Positions 16,955 through 25,141 of a stretch of 64,000 bases of DNA are shown here, piece after piece. Below the pieces are notes generated by a model, which was given only the letters and a program-made list of their open reading frames with translations, was not told where the DNA came from and searched no databases. Source of the DNA: Rhizobium sp. (GTDB lineage: Bacteria > Pseudomonadota > Alphaproteobacteria > Rhizobiales > Rhizobiaceae). The translations under genes were made by a program, and so were the position numbers. How positions within the stretch are numbered: position 1 is the stretch's first letter; each line of letters opens with the position of its first letter. Location of the stretch: contig JAPZUE010000018.1 in the NCBI GenBank assembly GCA_027533385.1, forward strand, positions 1 to 64,000. Reading direction: 5' to 3'.

Positions 16955-17623
16955 ATGCCTACGCCCATGCTTGACAGAACCGCGTCCTCGCGGTCCAAAA
17001 GCAGCATGAACACAGAAAACCCCTCCCTCGCCGCCGGCTATTTCGATGTGCCGGACACCATGCTCGCAACCATCGTCACCTGCCTGGAGATGAAGGCAAA
17101 ACCGGCGTCGCGGCCAAATCCGCCGGCGGACGGGCTTGTAGTGGAGCGTTGGGAAAAGCCATCGATCGCCGACTATCGGGCGCTTTATCGCAGGGTTGGC
17201 GAGGACTGGCTCTGGGTTTCGCGTGTCGTGATGGCGGATGAAGCACTGGCCGCGATCATCTGGGATCCCCGGGTCGAGATCTATGCCATGACGCGTGACG
17301 GCGAAGGGCTCGGACTTCTGGAACTCGACTTCCGCGAACCGGGCCAATGCGAACTTGCCTTTTTCGGCCTCGACCAGAGCCTGATCGGATCGGGCGCCGG
17401 TCGTATCCTGATGAACGCTGCCATCGACACCGCCTGGTCGAAGCCGATTACGCGCTTCTGGGTCCATACCTGCCATCTCGATCATCCGGCAGCGCTGGCC
17501 TTCTATCAGCGCTCAGGCTTCAAGGCCTACAAGCGGATGGTGGAGCTCTTCGAGGATCCCCGACTGACGGGTAAACTCAGAGCCGATGCGGCTTCGCATA
17601 TCCCCGTGATCTCGGCCGAATAG
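16955..17623 (+). CDS. GNAT-family N-acetyltransferase
   Basis: This 222-residue protein has a GNAT fold in the last two thirds. It includes the strand pair YAMTRDGEGLGLLELDF, the acetyl-CoA loop region (LIGSGAGRILMNAAIDTA, a relaxed form of Q/R-x-x-G-x-G/A) and the C-terminal THPAALAFYQRSGF-type motif (read here as DHPAALAFYQRSGFKAY). It starts four bases after the preceding protease gene, so the two are probably cotranscribed. The substrate is unknown. The start could instead be MNTENP 17 codons in. Confidence 0.82.
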   Translation: MPTPMLDRTASSRSKSSMNTENPSLAAGYFDVPDTMLATIVTCLEMKAKPASRPNPPADGLVVERWEKPSIADYRALYRRVGEDWLWVSRVVMADEALAAIIWDPRVEIYAMTRDGEGLGLLELDFREPGQCELAFFGLDQSLIGSGAGRILMNAAIDTAWSKPITRFWVHTCHLDHPAALAFYQRSGFKAYKRMVELFEDPRLTGKLRADAASHIPVISAE

Positions 17624-17724
17624 CCGTTAAAAATCAGACTATTGATAAAATCCGGATCTGCTCTTGAGCCGGATGGCGAACCCGTGCCAAAGTCGCGGCC
17701 AACGATTTGTCAGGGAGAAAAACC

Positions 17725-18852
17725 ATGGATGTTCGCGCCGCTGTCGCCACCCAGGCTGGAAAGCCGCTCGAGGTCATGACCGTTCAGCTGGAAGGCCCAC
17801 GCGCCGGAGAAGTGCTGATCGAGGTGAAGGCCACCGGGATCTGTCACACCGATGATTTCACGCTCTCCGGCGCCGACCCGGAAGGTCTGTTTCCGGCGAT
17901 CCTCGGTCACGAGGGTGCAGGCATCGTGGTCGATGTCGGGCCGGGCGTGACCTCGGTCAAGAAGGGCGACCATGTCATTCCGCTCTACACGCCGGAATGC
18001 CGCGAATGCTATTCCTGCACATCGCGCAAGACCAATCTCTGCACCTCGATCCGCGCCACGCAGGGCCAGGGTCTGATGCCGGACGGTACGAGCCGATTCT
18101 CGATCGGCAAGGACAAGATCCACCACTATATGGGCTGCTCGACCTTTTCGAACTTCACCGTTCTACCGGAGATTGCCGTCGCCAAGGTCAACCCCGACGC
18201 GCCCTTCGACAAGATCTGCTATATCGGCTGCGGTGTCACGACCGGAATCGGCGCCGTCATCAACACGGCCAAGGTCGAAATGGGCTCGACGGCCATCGTC
18301 TTCGGCCTCGGCGGCATTGGTCTGAACGTCTTGCAGGGGCTTCGCCTTGCCGGTGCCGACATGATCATCGGCGTCGACATCAACCCGGATCGCAAGGCCT
18401 GGGGCGAGAAATTCGGCATGACGCATTTCGTCAACCCGAAGGAGGTCGGCGACGACATCGTGCCCTATCTCGTCAACCTGACCAAGCGCGGCAACGACCT
18501 GATCGGCGGCGCGGACTACACCTTCGACTGCACCGGCAATACCAAGGTGATGCGCCAGGCGCTGGAAAGCTCGCATCGCGGCTGGGGCAAGTCCGTCATC
18601 ATCGGCGTGGCCGGTGCCGGCCAGGAGATCTCGACGCGTCCCTTCCAGCTGGTCACCGGCCGCAACTGGATGGGCACCGCCTTTGGCGGCGCGCGCGGCC
18701 GCACCGACGTGCCGAAGATCGTCGACTGGTACATGGAGGGCAAGATCCAGATCGACCCGATGATCACCCACACAATGCCGCTCGAAGACATCAACAAGGG
18801 GTTTGACCTGATGCACAAGGGCGAATCGATCCGCGGCGTCGTGGTCTATTGA
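17725..18852 (+). CDS. adhC: S-(hydroxymethyl)glutathione dehydrogenase (class III alcohol dehydrogenase)
   Basis: The enzyme oxidises the adduct of formaldehyde and glutathione to S-formylglutathione with NAD. It is a zinc medium-chain dehydrogenase of 375 residues. Catalytic zinc ligands are in GICHTDD, GHEGAG and GCGVTTG. The structural zinc loop is [18 protein letters not shown] binding is at [12 protein letters not shown]. The family-specific [13 protein letters not shown] and [15 protein letters not shown] blocks identify class III. The start at MDVRAA has AGGGAGA upstream. Its partner S-formylglutathione hydrolase lies 2 kb downstream on the same strand. Confidence 0.96.
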   Translation: MDVRAAVATQAGKPLEVMTVQLEGPRAGEVLIEVKATGICHTDDFTLSGADPEGLFPAILGHEGAGIVVDVGPGVTSVKKGDHVIPLYTPECRECYSCTSRKTNLCTSIRATQGQGLMPDGTSRFSIGKDKIHHYMGCSTFSNFTVLPEIAVAKVNPDAPFDKICYIGCGVTTGIGAVINTAKVEMGSTAIVFGLGGIGLNVLQGLRLAGADMIIGVDINPDRKAWGEKFGMTHFVNPKEVGDDIVPYLVNLTKRGNDLIGGADYTFDCTGNTKVMRQALESSHRGWGKSVIIGVAGAGQEISTRPFQLVTGRNWMGTAFGGARGRTDVPKIVDWYMEGKIQIDPMITHTMPLEDINKGFDLMHKGESIRGVVVY

Positions 18853-19304
18853 TGTCTGTGCCTTACACTGTCGACGTGCGGAGGCTCGACGCGTTCTCCG
18901 CAGCCGACCTCTACGACATGCTGAAGCTGCGCGTCGACGTCTTCGTCGTCGAGCAGCACTGCCCCTATCCGGAGCTCGACGGCAACGACAAGGACTGCCT
19001 GCACCTGCGGCTGCTGATGGATGGCGAATTGTTGGCCTGTGCACGGCTGTGGCGACCCACGCCGGAGCATCATCCCCGCATAGGACGCGTGGCGGTCTCG
19101 CCAAACCATCGCGGCAAGCGGCTGGGCGAAGCCTTGATGCGCGAGGCGATATCAGAGGTGGAGAAGCGCCATCCCGGCGAACCGATCGAGATCTCGGCGC
19201 AGAGCCACCTGCAGAAATTCTATGGATCGCTGGGCTTCGAGGTGATCTCGGAGGAGTATCTGGAGGATGGGATTCCGCATGTGGATATGCTGCGGCGGGG
19301 ATAA
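18852..19304 (+). CDS. elaA: ElaA-like GNAT acetyltransferase
   Basis: This 150-residue protein has the ElaA pattern: LYDMLKLRVDVFVVEQHCPYPELDGND near the N-terminus, then IGRVAVSPNHRGKRLGEALM, the acetyl-CoA pyrophosphate loop (R-G-K-R-L-G), and SAQSHLQKFYGSLGFEV at the end. Its ATG overlaps the last base of the adhC stop codon, so it is translationally coupled to it. The physiological substrate of ElaA proteins is not established. Confidence 0.88.
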   Translation: MSVPYTVDVRRLDAFSAADLYDMLKLRVDVFVVEQHCPYPELDGNDKDCLHLRLLMDGELLACARLWRPTPEHHPRIGRVAVSPNHRGKRLGEALMREAISEVEKRHPGEPIEISAQSHLQKFYGSLGFEVISEEYLEDGIPHVDMLRRG

Positions 19305-19399
19305 GGTCAGAAGTCAAGGTTTTCCGGGAGTTCTCTGGCCTGCAGCAGCCGGACAATGATACAATTGGGTTCCGTCAGTATCGGACAGGAGGCACAAGA

Positions 19400-19609
19400 A
19401 TGCTCCAAAAATTCGAGAAGGAACTCAGCCCAGAAGAACTGGCAAACCTACCGGACGAAGACATCGACACGAGTGAAATTCCAGAGCTAGACGACGATTT
19501 CTGGAGCAACGCGGTCCTCCGGCAGGCAGAGGCGGGCGTGCGAAGCGGTCCAGCAACGCCGATGGACAGTGCACAAGAACTGTTAGCGGCATTCCGGGAA
19601 CGCCAATAG
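19400..19609 (+). CDS. Small acidic protein, probable antitoxin
   Basis: This 69-residue acidic protein is preceded by a perfect AGGAGG. The N-terminal half (ELSPEELANLPDEDIDTSEIPELDDDFWSNAVL) has the DTS-x-IPELDD-x-FW pattern of BrnA-type and related antitoxins. The C-terminus (SAQELLAAFRERQ) resembles a toxin-binding helix. Directly downstream is a truncated ParE/RelE-like toxin, which supports the antitoxin role. The composition differs from the housekeeping neighbours. The exact family is uncertain. Confidence 0.65.
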   Translation: MLQKFEKELSPEELANLPDEDIDTSEIPELDDDFWSNAVLRQAEAGVRSGPATPMDSAQELLAAFRERQ

Positions 19610-19619
19610 CGGAGGCTTT

Positions 19620-19748
19620 TTGGGCGTCTGCATCTTCCCCTTCCGCCGCTATCTGGCTATCTACCAGCCGCTCGATACCGTAGACGGGATCGAGCTGATC
19701 CGTCTCCTGCACGCGGCACGGGACTATCGCAAATTCTTTGACGACTGA
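19620..19748 (+). pseudogene. Truncated ParE/RelE-type toxin
   Basis: A 42-residue frame ending at TGA encodes PFRRYLAIYQPLDTVDG, then IELIRLLHAARDYRKFF. This is the C-terminal third of ParE/RelE toxins, where an FPF-R-x-Y-L-I-x-Y strand and a V-L-H-A-R-D helix/strand are conserved. About 50-60 N-terminal residues expected in a complete toxin are missing, and an in-frame stop lies upstream inside the antitoxin gene. A TTG with GGAGG close before it could still start translation. It is probably inactive. Confidence 0.7.
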
Positions 19749-19752
19749 TCCG

Positions 19753-20199
19753 ATGCCCGAAATCTATGTTGATGCCGATGCCTGTCCGGTGAAGCCGGAG
19801 ATCCTGAAAGTCGCGGAGCGGCATGATCTGCCGGTGACCTTTGTCGCCAATTCCGGCCTTCGCCCCTCGCGCGATCCGATGGTGAAAAACGTCATCGTCT
19901 CCGGTGCCTTCGATGCGGCGGATGACTGGATTGCCGAGCGCTGTGGCGAGGGTGACATCGTCGTGACCGCCGATGTGCCGCTCGCCGGTCGATGCGTGGC
20001 GGCGGGTGCGCTGGTGACCGGGCCGACGGGCCGGATCTTCGACACGGCCAATATTGGCATGGCGACGGCGATGCGCGACCTCGGGGCCCATCTGCGCGAG
20101 ACCGGCGAGAGCAAGGGCTACAATGCCGCCTTTTCGCCGCGAGACCGTTCGGCTGTCCTGGAAACGCTTGACAGGCTCTGCCGGCGGATCAAGAAGTGA
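19753..20199 (+). CDS. yaiI: YaiI/YqxD family protein (DUF188)
   Basis: This 148-residue protein opens with EIYVDADACPVKPEILKVAERH, the DADACPV signature of the DUF188/UPF0178 family. It continues with VSGAFDAADDWIAERCGEGDIVVTADVPLA and the GRIFDTANIG block. The fold is PIN-like by family knowledge; the function is not established. The start was set at MPEIYVD, five codons after an alternative ATG that would overlap the toxin remnant. Confidence 0.9.
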   Translation: MPEIYVDADACPVKPEILKVAERHDLPVTFVANSGLRPSRDPMVKNVIVSGAFDAADDWIAERCGEGDIVVTADVPLAGRCVAAGALVTGPTGRIFDTANIGMATAMRDLGAHLRETGESKGYNAAFSPRDRSAVLETLDRLCRRIKK

Positions 20200-20245
20200 G
20201 CCGTCATTCAACGGCACCAGGCGGCGCGACGCATTGAAACATCTG

Positions 20246-20890
20246 ATGAATTCCGTGCTCGATCATCGCTATCGCTCGTTCATCGTGGCGGGTGTGATTG
20301 CGCTGACCGCCCTGCCCGTCGTCGCCCTCGTCGAACCGGATGTCACCATTGAGCTGCCCGCGATCCTGTTCTTCGCCGTCTATCTGGTCCTCTCCTTTCT
20401 CAGACTTCGGCGCCTGACCCCGAGCTATCTGAGGCAGCGGGCCGAGGTCGCCGATGCGCCGGCCTTCGTCATCCTCGGTGTCACCACCCTTGCAATCGTG
20501 GCCGCGATCGGCGCGCTGTTCCTCGCGCTGAACCGCGAACAGAAGGCAGGCGCACCGGAGCTTGCCCTGGCCGTTGCCGCCGTCGTGCTCGGCTGGCTGA
20601 CGATCCACACCATGGCGGCGATGCACTACGCCCATGTCTACTGGCGCCCCTCCCGCGCAAGCGAAAACGGTCGGCGCGGCGGGCTAGACTTTCCCGGAAC
20701 CGCAGACCCCTGCGGCCATGACTTTCTCTATTTCTCGCTGGTCATCGGCATGACGGCACAGACCTCGGACGTGGTGATCACCTCGACCGCGATGCGCAAA
20801 CTGAACCTCCTGCATGCCACGATCTCCTACTTCTTCAACACCGTGCTGATCGCGGCCGCCGTCAACGCGGCCGTCTCTCTCGCCGGCTGA
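20246..20890 (+). CDS. DUF1345 membrane protein
   Basis: An inner-membrane protein of about 214 residues with five hydrophobic segments. The conserved stretches are the charged loop SFLRLRRLTPSYLRQRA, TIHTMAAMHYAHVYW, and FLYFSLVIGMTAQTSDVVITSTAMRK. The last of these is the hallmark of DUF1345. No activity is known. The start is either the ATG chosen here or a TTG four codons earlier. It lies between yaiI and fghA on the same strand with short gaps, so it may be part of one transcript. Confidence 0.82.
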   Translation: MNSVLDHRYRSFIVAGVIALTALPVVALVEPDVTIELPAILFFAVYLVLSFLRLRRLTPSYLRQRAEVADAPAFVILGVTTLAIVAAIGALFLALNREQKAGAPELALAVAAVVLGWLTIHTMAAMHYAHVYWRPSRASENGRRGGLDFPGTADPCGHDFLYFSLVIGMTAQTSDVVITSTAMRKLNLLHATISYFFNTVLIAAAVNAAVSLAG

Positions 20891-20916
20891 ACTTCTGCAG
20901 ACAAGGACCTGACCTT

Positions 20917-21750
20917 ATGAACATTCTCTCCCAGAACACCGCCTTCGGCGGCATGCAGGGCGTCTTCTCGCACCAGTCGGAAGCAACCGGCACCGAAATG
21001 ACCTTCGCCGTCTTCGTGCCGCCGCAGGCGATCGCCGAAAAGCGGCCCGTGCTTTGGTATCTATCGGGCCTCACCTGCACCCATGCCAACGTCATGGAAA
21101 AGGGCGAATACCGGCGCATGGCCGCCGAACTCGGCCTGATCGTGGTTTGCCCGGATACAAGCCCGCGCGGCAACGACGTGGCCGACGAGCTGACCAACTG
21201 GAAGATGGGCAAGGGCGCGGGCATGTATCTGAATGCCACGGAAACGCCCTGGGCCGAGCATTACCAGATGTATTCCTACATCACGGAAGAGCTCCCCAGC
21301 CTGATCGCCGAACAATTCCGCGCCGACATGAGCCGCCAGGGCGTTTTCGGCCATTCCATGGGCGGCCATGGCGCGATGACGATCGCGCTGAAGAACCCTG
21401 AGCGCTTCAAAAGCTGCTCGGCCTTCGCCCCGATCGTCAACCCGCTGACCGCCGACTGGACGCAGGACGCGTTTGAGAAATACCTCGGTGCTGACCGCGC
21501 CAAGTGGCGCGAATACGACGCCTGCGCACTGGTGGAAGACGGCGCCCGTTTCCCGGAATTCCTCATCGACCAGGGCAAGGCCGACAGTTTCCTCGAGACG
21601 GGTCTCGCCCCCTGGAAATTCGAGGAGGCAGTCAAGGGCACGGATATCGGCCTGACGCTGCGCATGCATGAGCGCTACGACCACTCCTACTACTTCATCT
21701 CGACCTTCATGGAGGATCATCTGAAGTGGCATGCGGAACGGTTGGGGTGA
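20917..21750 (+). CDS. fghA: S-formylglutathione hydrolase
   Basis: This is an alpha/beta-hydrolase that releases formate and glutathione from S-formylglutathione, the step after AdhC. It is an esterase D-type protein of 277 residues. It shows PVLWYLSGLTCTHANVMEKG with the oxyanion region, the nucleophile motif GHSMGGHGA, the Asp near FLIDQGKADSF and His in YDHSYYFISTF. The start has few alternatives. Together with adhC it gives the glutathione-dependent formaldehyde pathway. Confidence 0.95.
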   Translation: MNILSQNTAFGGMQGVFSHQSEATGTEMTFAVFVPPQAIAEKRPVLWYLSGLTCTHANVMEKGEYRRMAAELGLIVVCPDTSPRGNDVADELTNWKMGKGAGMYLNATETPWAEHYQMYSYITEELPSLIAEQFRADMSRQGVFGHSMGGHGAMTIALKNPERFKSCSAFAPIVNPLTADWTQDAFEKYLGADRAKWREYDACALVEDGARFPEFLIDQGKADSFLETGLAPWKFEEAVKGTDIGLTLRMHERYDHSYYFISTFMEDHLKWHAERLG

Positions 21751-21763
21751 GAAAGCCAATCGG

Positions 21764-21856
21764 CGCGTCATGCTCGGGCTTGTCCCGAGCATCCACTGCC
21801 GTTGAATTACCCGAGACGTCAGTAGATCCTCGGGACAAACCCGAGGATAACGACGG
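21764..21856. repeat. Palindromic repeat, type C, copy 2
   Basis: The 5' hairpin CATGCTCGGGCTTGTCCCGAGCAT is followed by a TGCCGTTGA spacer with GACGTCAG, then GATCCTCGGGACAAACCCGAGGAT. It sits between the convergent fghA and DMT transporter genes. It is closely similar to copy 3 (23061-23154), including the spacer. Confidence 0.8.
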
Positions 21857-21883
21857 TTTGGCTCGTTCGCCTCCCGAGGCGTG

Positions 21884-22948
21884 TTATCCATGCCCATGCC
21901 GGTGATGCAGGTCCGGATAATGCGGGTGTTTGTGGCGCAGCGGCGCGTGGCGGTGCCAGTGTGCATGCGGTTCGGTGACGGGGCCGTCATGGTCGTGGTC
22001 GTGGTGATCGTCATGGCTGTGGAGATGATCGTGCTCGATCGGATCATGCAGATGATCATGCTGGTGGCGTTCCGACAGATGCAGCCACAGGCCGAAGCCC
22101 ATGAGCAGTGCTGCGACGACGAGCGATAGGGTCACCGGCTCACCGAAACCAATGACGGCGATCAGGGCGCCGATGAAGGGCGCGAGCGAGAAATAGGCGC
22201 CGGTGCGCGCCGTGCCGAGATGGCGCAGGCCCAGCATGAACATGACAAGGCTGACGCCGATGCCGAGGAAGCCGACGATGGCTCCAATGCCGATGACAAA
22301 AAACGACGGCAGCGACGCACCGAGGAAAAGCGCCAGCACCACGTTGGTACCTCCCGCAGCGAGACCCTTGATCATCGCGATCTGTACGGGATCGGCAGAG
22401 GAGAGCTTGCGGGTGAGATTGTTGTCGATGCCCCAGCAGAGGCAGGCTGCCGCAATCCACAGACCGCCGGGAGCAAGCTCAAAGCCGCCGCTATCGAATG
22501 ACAGGACGACGGCGCCGAGAAGGATGGCAAGAGCGCCGATCACCAGGCGGCGATCGACATTTTCACGAAACACCAGCCAGGCGATCAGCATGGTGGCCAG
22601 CCCCTCGAGATTGAGGAGCAGGGAGGCGGAGGAGGCTGTCGTCAGCGACAGGCCGAGCATCAGGAAGAGCGGTGCCACCACCCCACCGAAGGCCACGACC
22701 GCCGCAAGCCAGGGAAGATCGGACCGCGACAGCGGCGTCTCGACCCGCTCAAGCCCGATCAGCGGCCGCCCCCAATGGACGAGCGCCAGCCCGATCCCCG
22801 CACCGAGATAAAGGATGCCCGCCAGAAGCCAGGGATCGACGCTGCCGAGCAGCCATTTGGACAGAGGTGCGGAGGCACCGAAGAGCACGGCGGAGCCGAG
22901 GGCGAGCGGGACGCCGGGAAAGAGATGGGAATGGTGGTGCTGGTTCAT
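21884..22948 (-). CDS. EamA/DMT-family transporter with a histidine-rich C-terminal tail
   Basis: This 354-residue inner-membrane protein has ten hydrophobic segments in two EamA repeats (ALGSAVLFGASAPLSKWLL opens the first; ACLCWGIDNNLTRKLSS opens the second). The last 65 or so residues are a hydrophilic tail with about two dozen histidines mixed with Asp, in HDHLH, HSHDDHHDHDHD and HKHPHYPDLHHRHGHG runs. The N-terminus starts MNQHHHSH. Such tails bind Ni, Co, Zn or Cu in known metal-handling proteins. The transporter family itself is not metal-specific. A metal-linked role is inferred. Confidence 0.85.
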   Translation of the reverse strand: MNQHHHSHLFPGVPLALGSAVLFGASAPLSKWLLGSVDPWLLAGILYLGAGIGLALVHWGRPLIGLERVETPLSRSDLPWLAAVVAFGGVVAPLFLMLGLSLTTASSASLLLNLEGLATMLIAWLVFRENVDRRLVIGALAILLGAVVLSFDSGGFELAPGGLWIAAACLCWGIDNNLTRKLSSADPVQIAMIKGLAAGGTNVVLALFLGASLPSFFVIGIGAIVGFLGIGVSLVMFMLGLRHLGTARTGAYFSLAPFIGALIAVIGFGEPVTLSLVVAALLMGFGLWLHLSERHQHDHLHDPIEHDHLHSHDDHHDHDHDGPVTEPHAHWHRHAPLRHKHPHYPDLHHRHGHG

Positions 22949-23060
22949 GGCGGGAGCTTACAGGGAACGCCCGCCGCGTACAGTCCCTCTTCAGCATTGA
23001 TAGTCGGGTCACCGCATGGTTGGCTCGGATCGTGGCGGCGGTGTGATGGTTGTCATTGGA

Positions 23061-23154
23061 CGCCGTCATGCTCGGGCTTGTCCCGAGCATCCGCTGCCGT
23101 TGAGTGGATTGCGACGTCAGCAGATCCTCGGCACAGGGCCGAGGATGACGACGG
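23061..23154. repeat. Palindromic repeat, type C, copy 3
   Basis: The copy has the CATGCTCGGGCTTGTCCCGAGCAT hairpin, the TGCCGTTGA spacer with GACGTCAG, and a diverged 3' arm, GATCCTCGGCACAGGGCCGAGGAT. It lies between the DMT transporter start and the GH43 gene end. Confidence 0.8.
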
Positions 23155-23170
23155 AAACGCTTGCGCCCCT

Positions 23171-24778
23171 TCACCCCCGCCGATAGACGAACCGCTCGAA
23201 ATCCGCCGGTTTGCCGCGCCCCGTTATGTCGAAGCAGAACATGCCGGCAAAGGCGCCGGTAAACGAGCCATGTTCGCCGAAGCCGCCTTCATCGGAGACG
23301 ACGCCGGCGTCGAGGACGGGGCCGATGGCCTGCCATGCGCCTTCGCCAGCGACCCGCCAGAAGAATTGCAGGTCGTTGTCGGTGATCTCCATGGCGAGAT
23401 CCACGGCACCCTCGGGGATCGACTGGCCCATGCCGATCGGGAAGGTCAATTTGCCGGAGGGATAGTCGCCCGGGCAGGAGAGGATGATCAGCGAACGGCC
23501 AAGTTTTTCGTCCGTGGAGATGCCGAGTGCGTGGAACTTGTAGCGGTTGTAGTAATGCGTCAGGCCCGCGACCTGCTGATAGGTCTCGGGCGAGAATTCG
23601 AGACGGGTTTCGGCGCGGAAGCGGTGATGCTCCTGGCGGCGGGCGACCAGCGACTGTTCGAACCAGGAACCGATGCTTTCACGGCCAAAGAGGCGCAAGC
23701 GCCCTGCCCGCTCGCTCAGGCTGAACAGGCGCTCCGGCTGCGGCGTGCGCAGCCACTGGAATTCGGATGGTAAGCCGGGGCTATCGAACGTTCTAACGAT
23801 ATCGACGGGTTCCTCGCGCTTCACCGCACCAGTAGGCGCCGGAACCTCGACGGCTGGCACGACGCCGCCCTGTTCGAGATAGAGCCAGCCATCGTCCTTC
23901 CAGACGCATTTCTGTAAGGCTGTTTCGCGACCGAGCGTGCAGCGACGCTTCGGCGCCATCGGGCGGCCGCAGAGATGGGTGTGGTAGACCTGACCGTCAG
24001 GGGTCTCGACATATTGCCCGTGGCCGGCGCGTTGCAGCTCCGCCTCCGGGTTGTCCTTTGAGGTTATGAGATGCGTGTTCGGATGCATCTCGTAGGGGCC
24101 GTCGATCGAGCGGGAGCGCGCCATGGTCACGACATGGTCGTAGCCGGTGCCGCCCTCGGCGGTCGTCAGGTAATACCAGCCATTGCGCTTGAAGAGATGC
24201 GGACCTTCGACCAGGCCCTGTTGGCTGCCCTCGAAGATGTTCCTGATCGGGCCGATGAGCTTTTGCGTCTTGGGGTCCCATTCCTGCAGCAGGATGCCGT
24301 CGAACTTGGCATGGCCGATGGTGTTGCGCGCCTCGGGGCGGTGGTTCCACTGCATGTTGGTGAACCACTTGCGGCCGTCGTCGTCATGAAAGAGCGAGGG
24401 ATCGAAGCCGGAGGAATTGACATAGATGGGATCGGACCAGGGGCCTTCGATGGACGGTGCCGTGACGATGTAGTTATGCGCGTCCTTGAACGAGCCTTCG
24501 AAGTGCTTGACGTCGGTATAGACGAGCCAGAACAGACCGTCGGCGTAAGACAGGCACGGCGCCCAGACGCCGCCGCTATCAGGATTGCCGCGCATGTCGA
24601 GTTGGCTTGCGCGGTTGAGCGGGCGGGTGACTAAGTCCCAGTTCACGAGATCGCGTGAATGATGGATCTGGACGCCGGGATACCATTCGAAGGTGGAGGT
24701 GGCGATGTAGTAATCCTCGCCGACGCGGCAGATCGAGGGGTCCGGGTTGAAACCCGGCAGGATGGGGTTGATGATCAT
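23171..24778 (-). CDS. xynB: Glycoside hydrolase family 43, beta-xylosidase-type
   Basis: A 535-residue cytoplasmic protein without a signal peptide, which fits hydrolysis of imported oligosaccharides. The N-terminal five-bladed propeller holds the three GH43 acids: general base Asp in FNPDPSIC (D13), the pKa-modulating Asp in GFDPSLFHDDDGRKW, and the general acid Glu in LVEGPHLFKRNGWYYL. The C-terminal beta-sandwich (about 330-535, GH43 C2 domain) is complete, as in beta-xylosidases that also act on arabinosides. The start MIINPILPGF has GGAGGAGG upstream. It is the last gene of the sugar locus, after a repeat-filled gap. Confidence 0.93.
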   Translation of the reverse strand: MIINPILPGFNPDPSICRVGEDYYIATSTFEWYPGVQIHHSRDLVNWDLVTRPLNRASQLDMRGNPDSGGVWAPCLSYADGLFWLVYTDVKHFEGSFKDAHNYIVTAPSIEGPWSDPIYVNSSGFDPSLFHDDDGRKWFTNMQWNHRPEARNTIGHAKFDGILLQEWDPKTQKLIGPIRNIFEGSQQGLVEGPHLFKRNGWYYLTTAEGGTGYDHVVTMARSRSIDGPYEMHPNTHLITSKDNPEAELQRAGHGQYVETPDGQVYHTHLCGRPMAPKRRCTLGRETALQKCVWKDDGWLYLEQGGVVPAVEVPAPTGAVKREEPVDIVRTFDSPGLPSEFQWLRTPQPERLFSLSERAGRLRLFGRESIGSWFEQSLVARRQEHHRFRAETRLEFSPETYQQVAGLTHYYNRYKFHALGISTDEKLGRSLIILSCPGDYPSGKLTFPIGMGQSIPEGAVDLAMEITDNDLQFFWRVAGEGAWQAIGPVLDAGVVSDEGGFGEHGSFTGAFAGMFCFDITGRGKPADFERFVYRRG

Positions 24779-24800
24779 GGCGTGTTTCCTCCTCCGCACT

Positions 24801-24972
24801 TACCTCTCCCCCTGCGGGAGACTAAGAAAAATCAGGGTCTTAGCCGAAGGCTCAAGCCCTAGATTTTTCACGAGAGGCGTTGCCTGACTGACAAGCCCCT
24901 CTCTTGGGATTTCTAGCACTTAGCTGACGCTAAGCTGCTGAAATCCCGTTCTCCCCCGCAAGGGGGAAGATA
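24801..24972. repeat. Mosaic palindromic intergenic repeat, type A, copy 2
   Basis: The layout matches copy 1 (133-336): outer CCTCTCCCCC and TCTCCCCCGCAAGGGGG arms, an inner hairpin with AAAATC...GATTTT arms around CTTAGCC/GGCT, and a second with GGATTTC...GAAATCC arms around TAGC/GCTA. The stem sequences differ between copies while pairing is kept. Confidence 0.65.
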
Positions 24973-24986
24973 AATCGCTGACCGCT

Positions 24987-25134
24987 ACCCACCTCCCCCT
25001 TGAGGGGGGAGGTCGACGCGAAGCGGCGGGTGGGGGTGACACATGCGAGTTTGGCATCTGCATTCGACGCTAAACTCTTCCACGTCACCCCACCCCGGAG
25101 CTACGCTCCGACCCTCCCCCTCAAGGGGAGGGTG
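24987..25134. repeat. Mosaic palindromic intergenic repeat, type B, copy 2
   Basis: It directly follows the type A copy. End blocks CACCTCCCCCTTGAGGGGGG plus GCGGGTGGGGGTGAC and CACCCCACCCCGGAGC plus CCCTCAAGGGGAGGGTG match copy 1 (970-1110); the central 50 bases do not. Between 24779 and 25141 there is no gene. Confidence 0.7.
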
Positions 25135-25141
25135 TTTCTCT

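Noticed and set aside
21885..22080. A run of short tandem-like GTGGTCGTGGTGATCGTC repeats
   Set aside because: It is the coding sequence of the His/Asp-rich tail of the transporter on the minus strand, not a separate DNA repeat.
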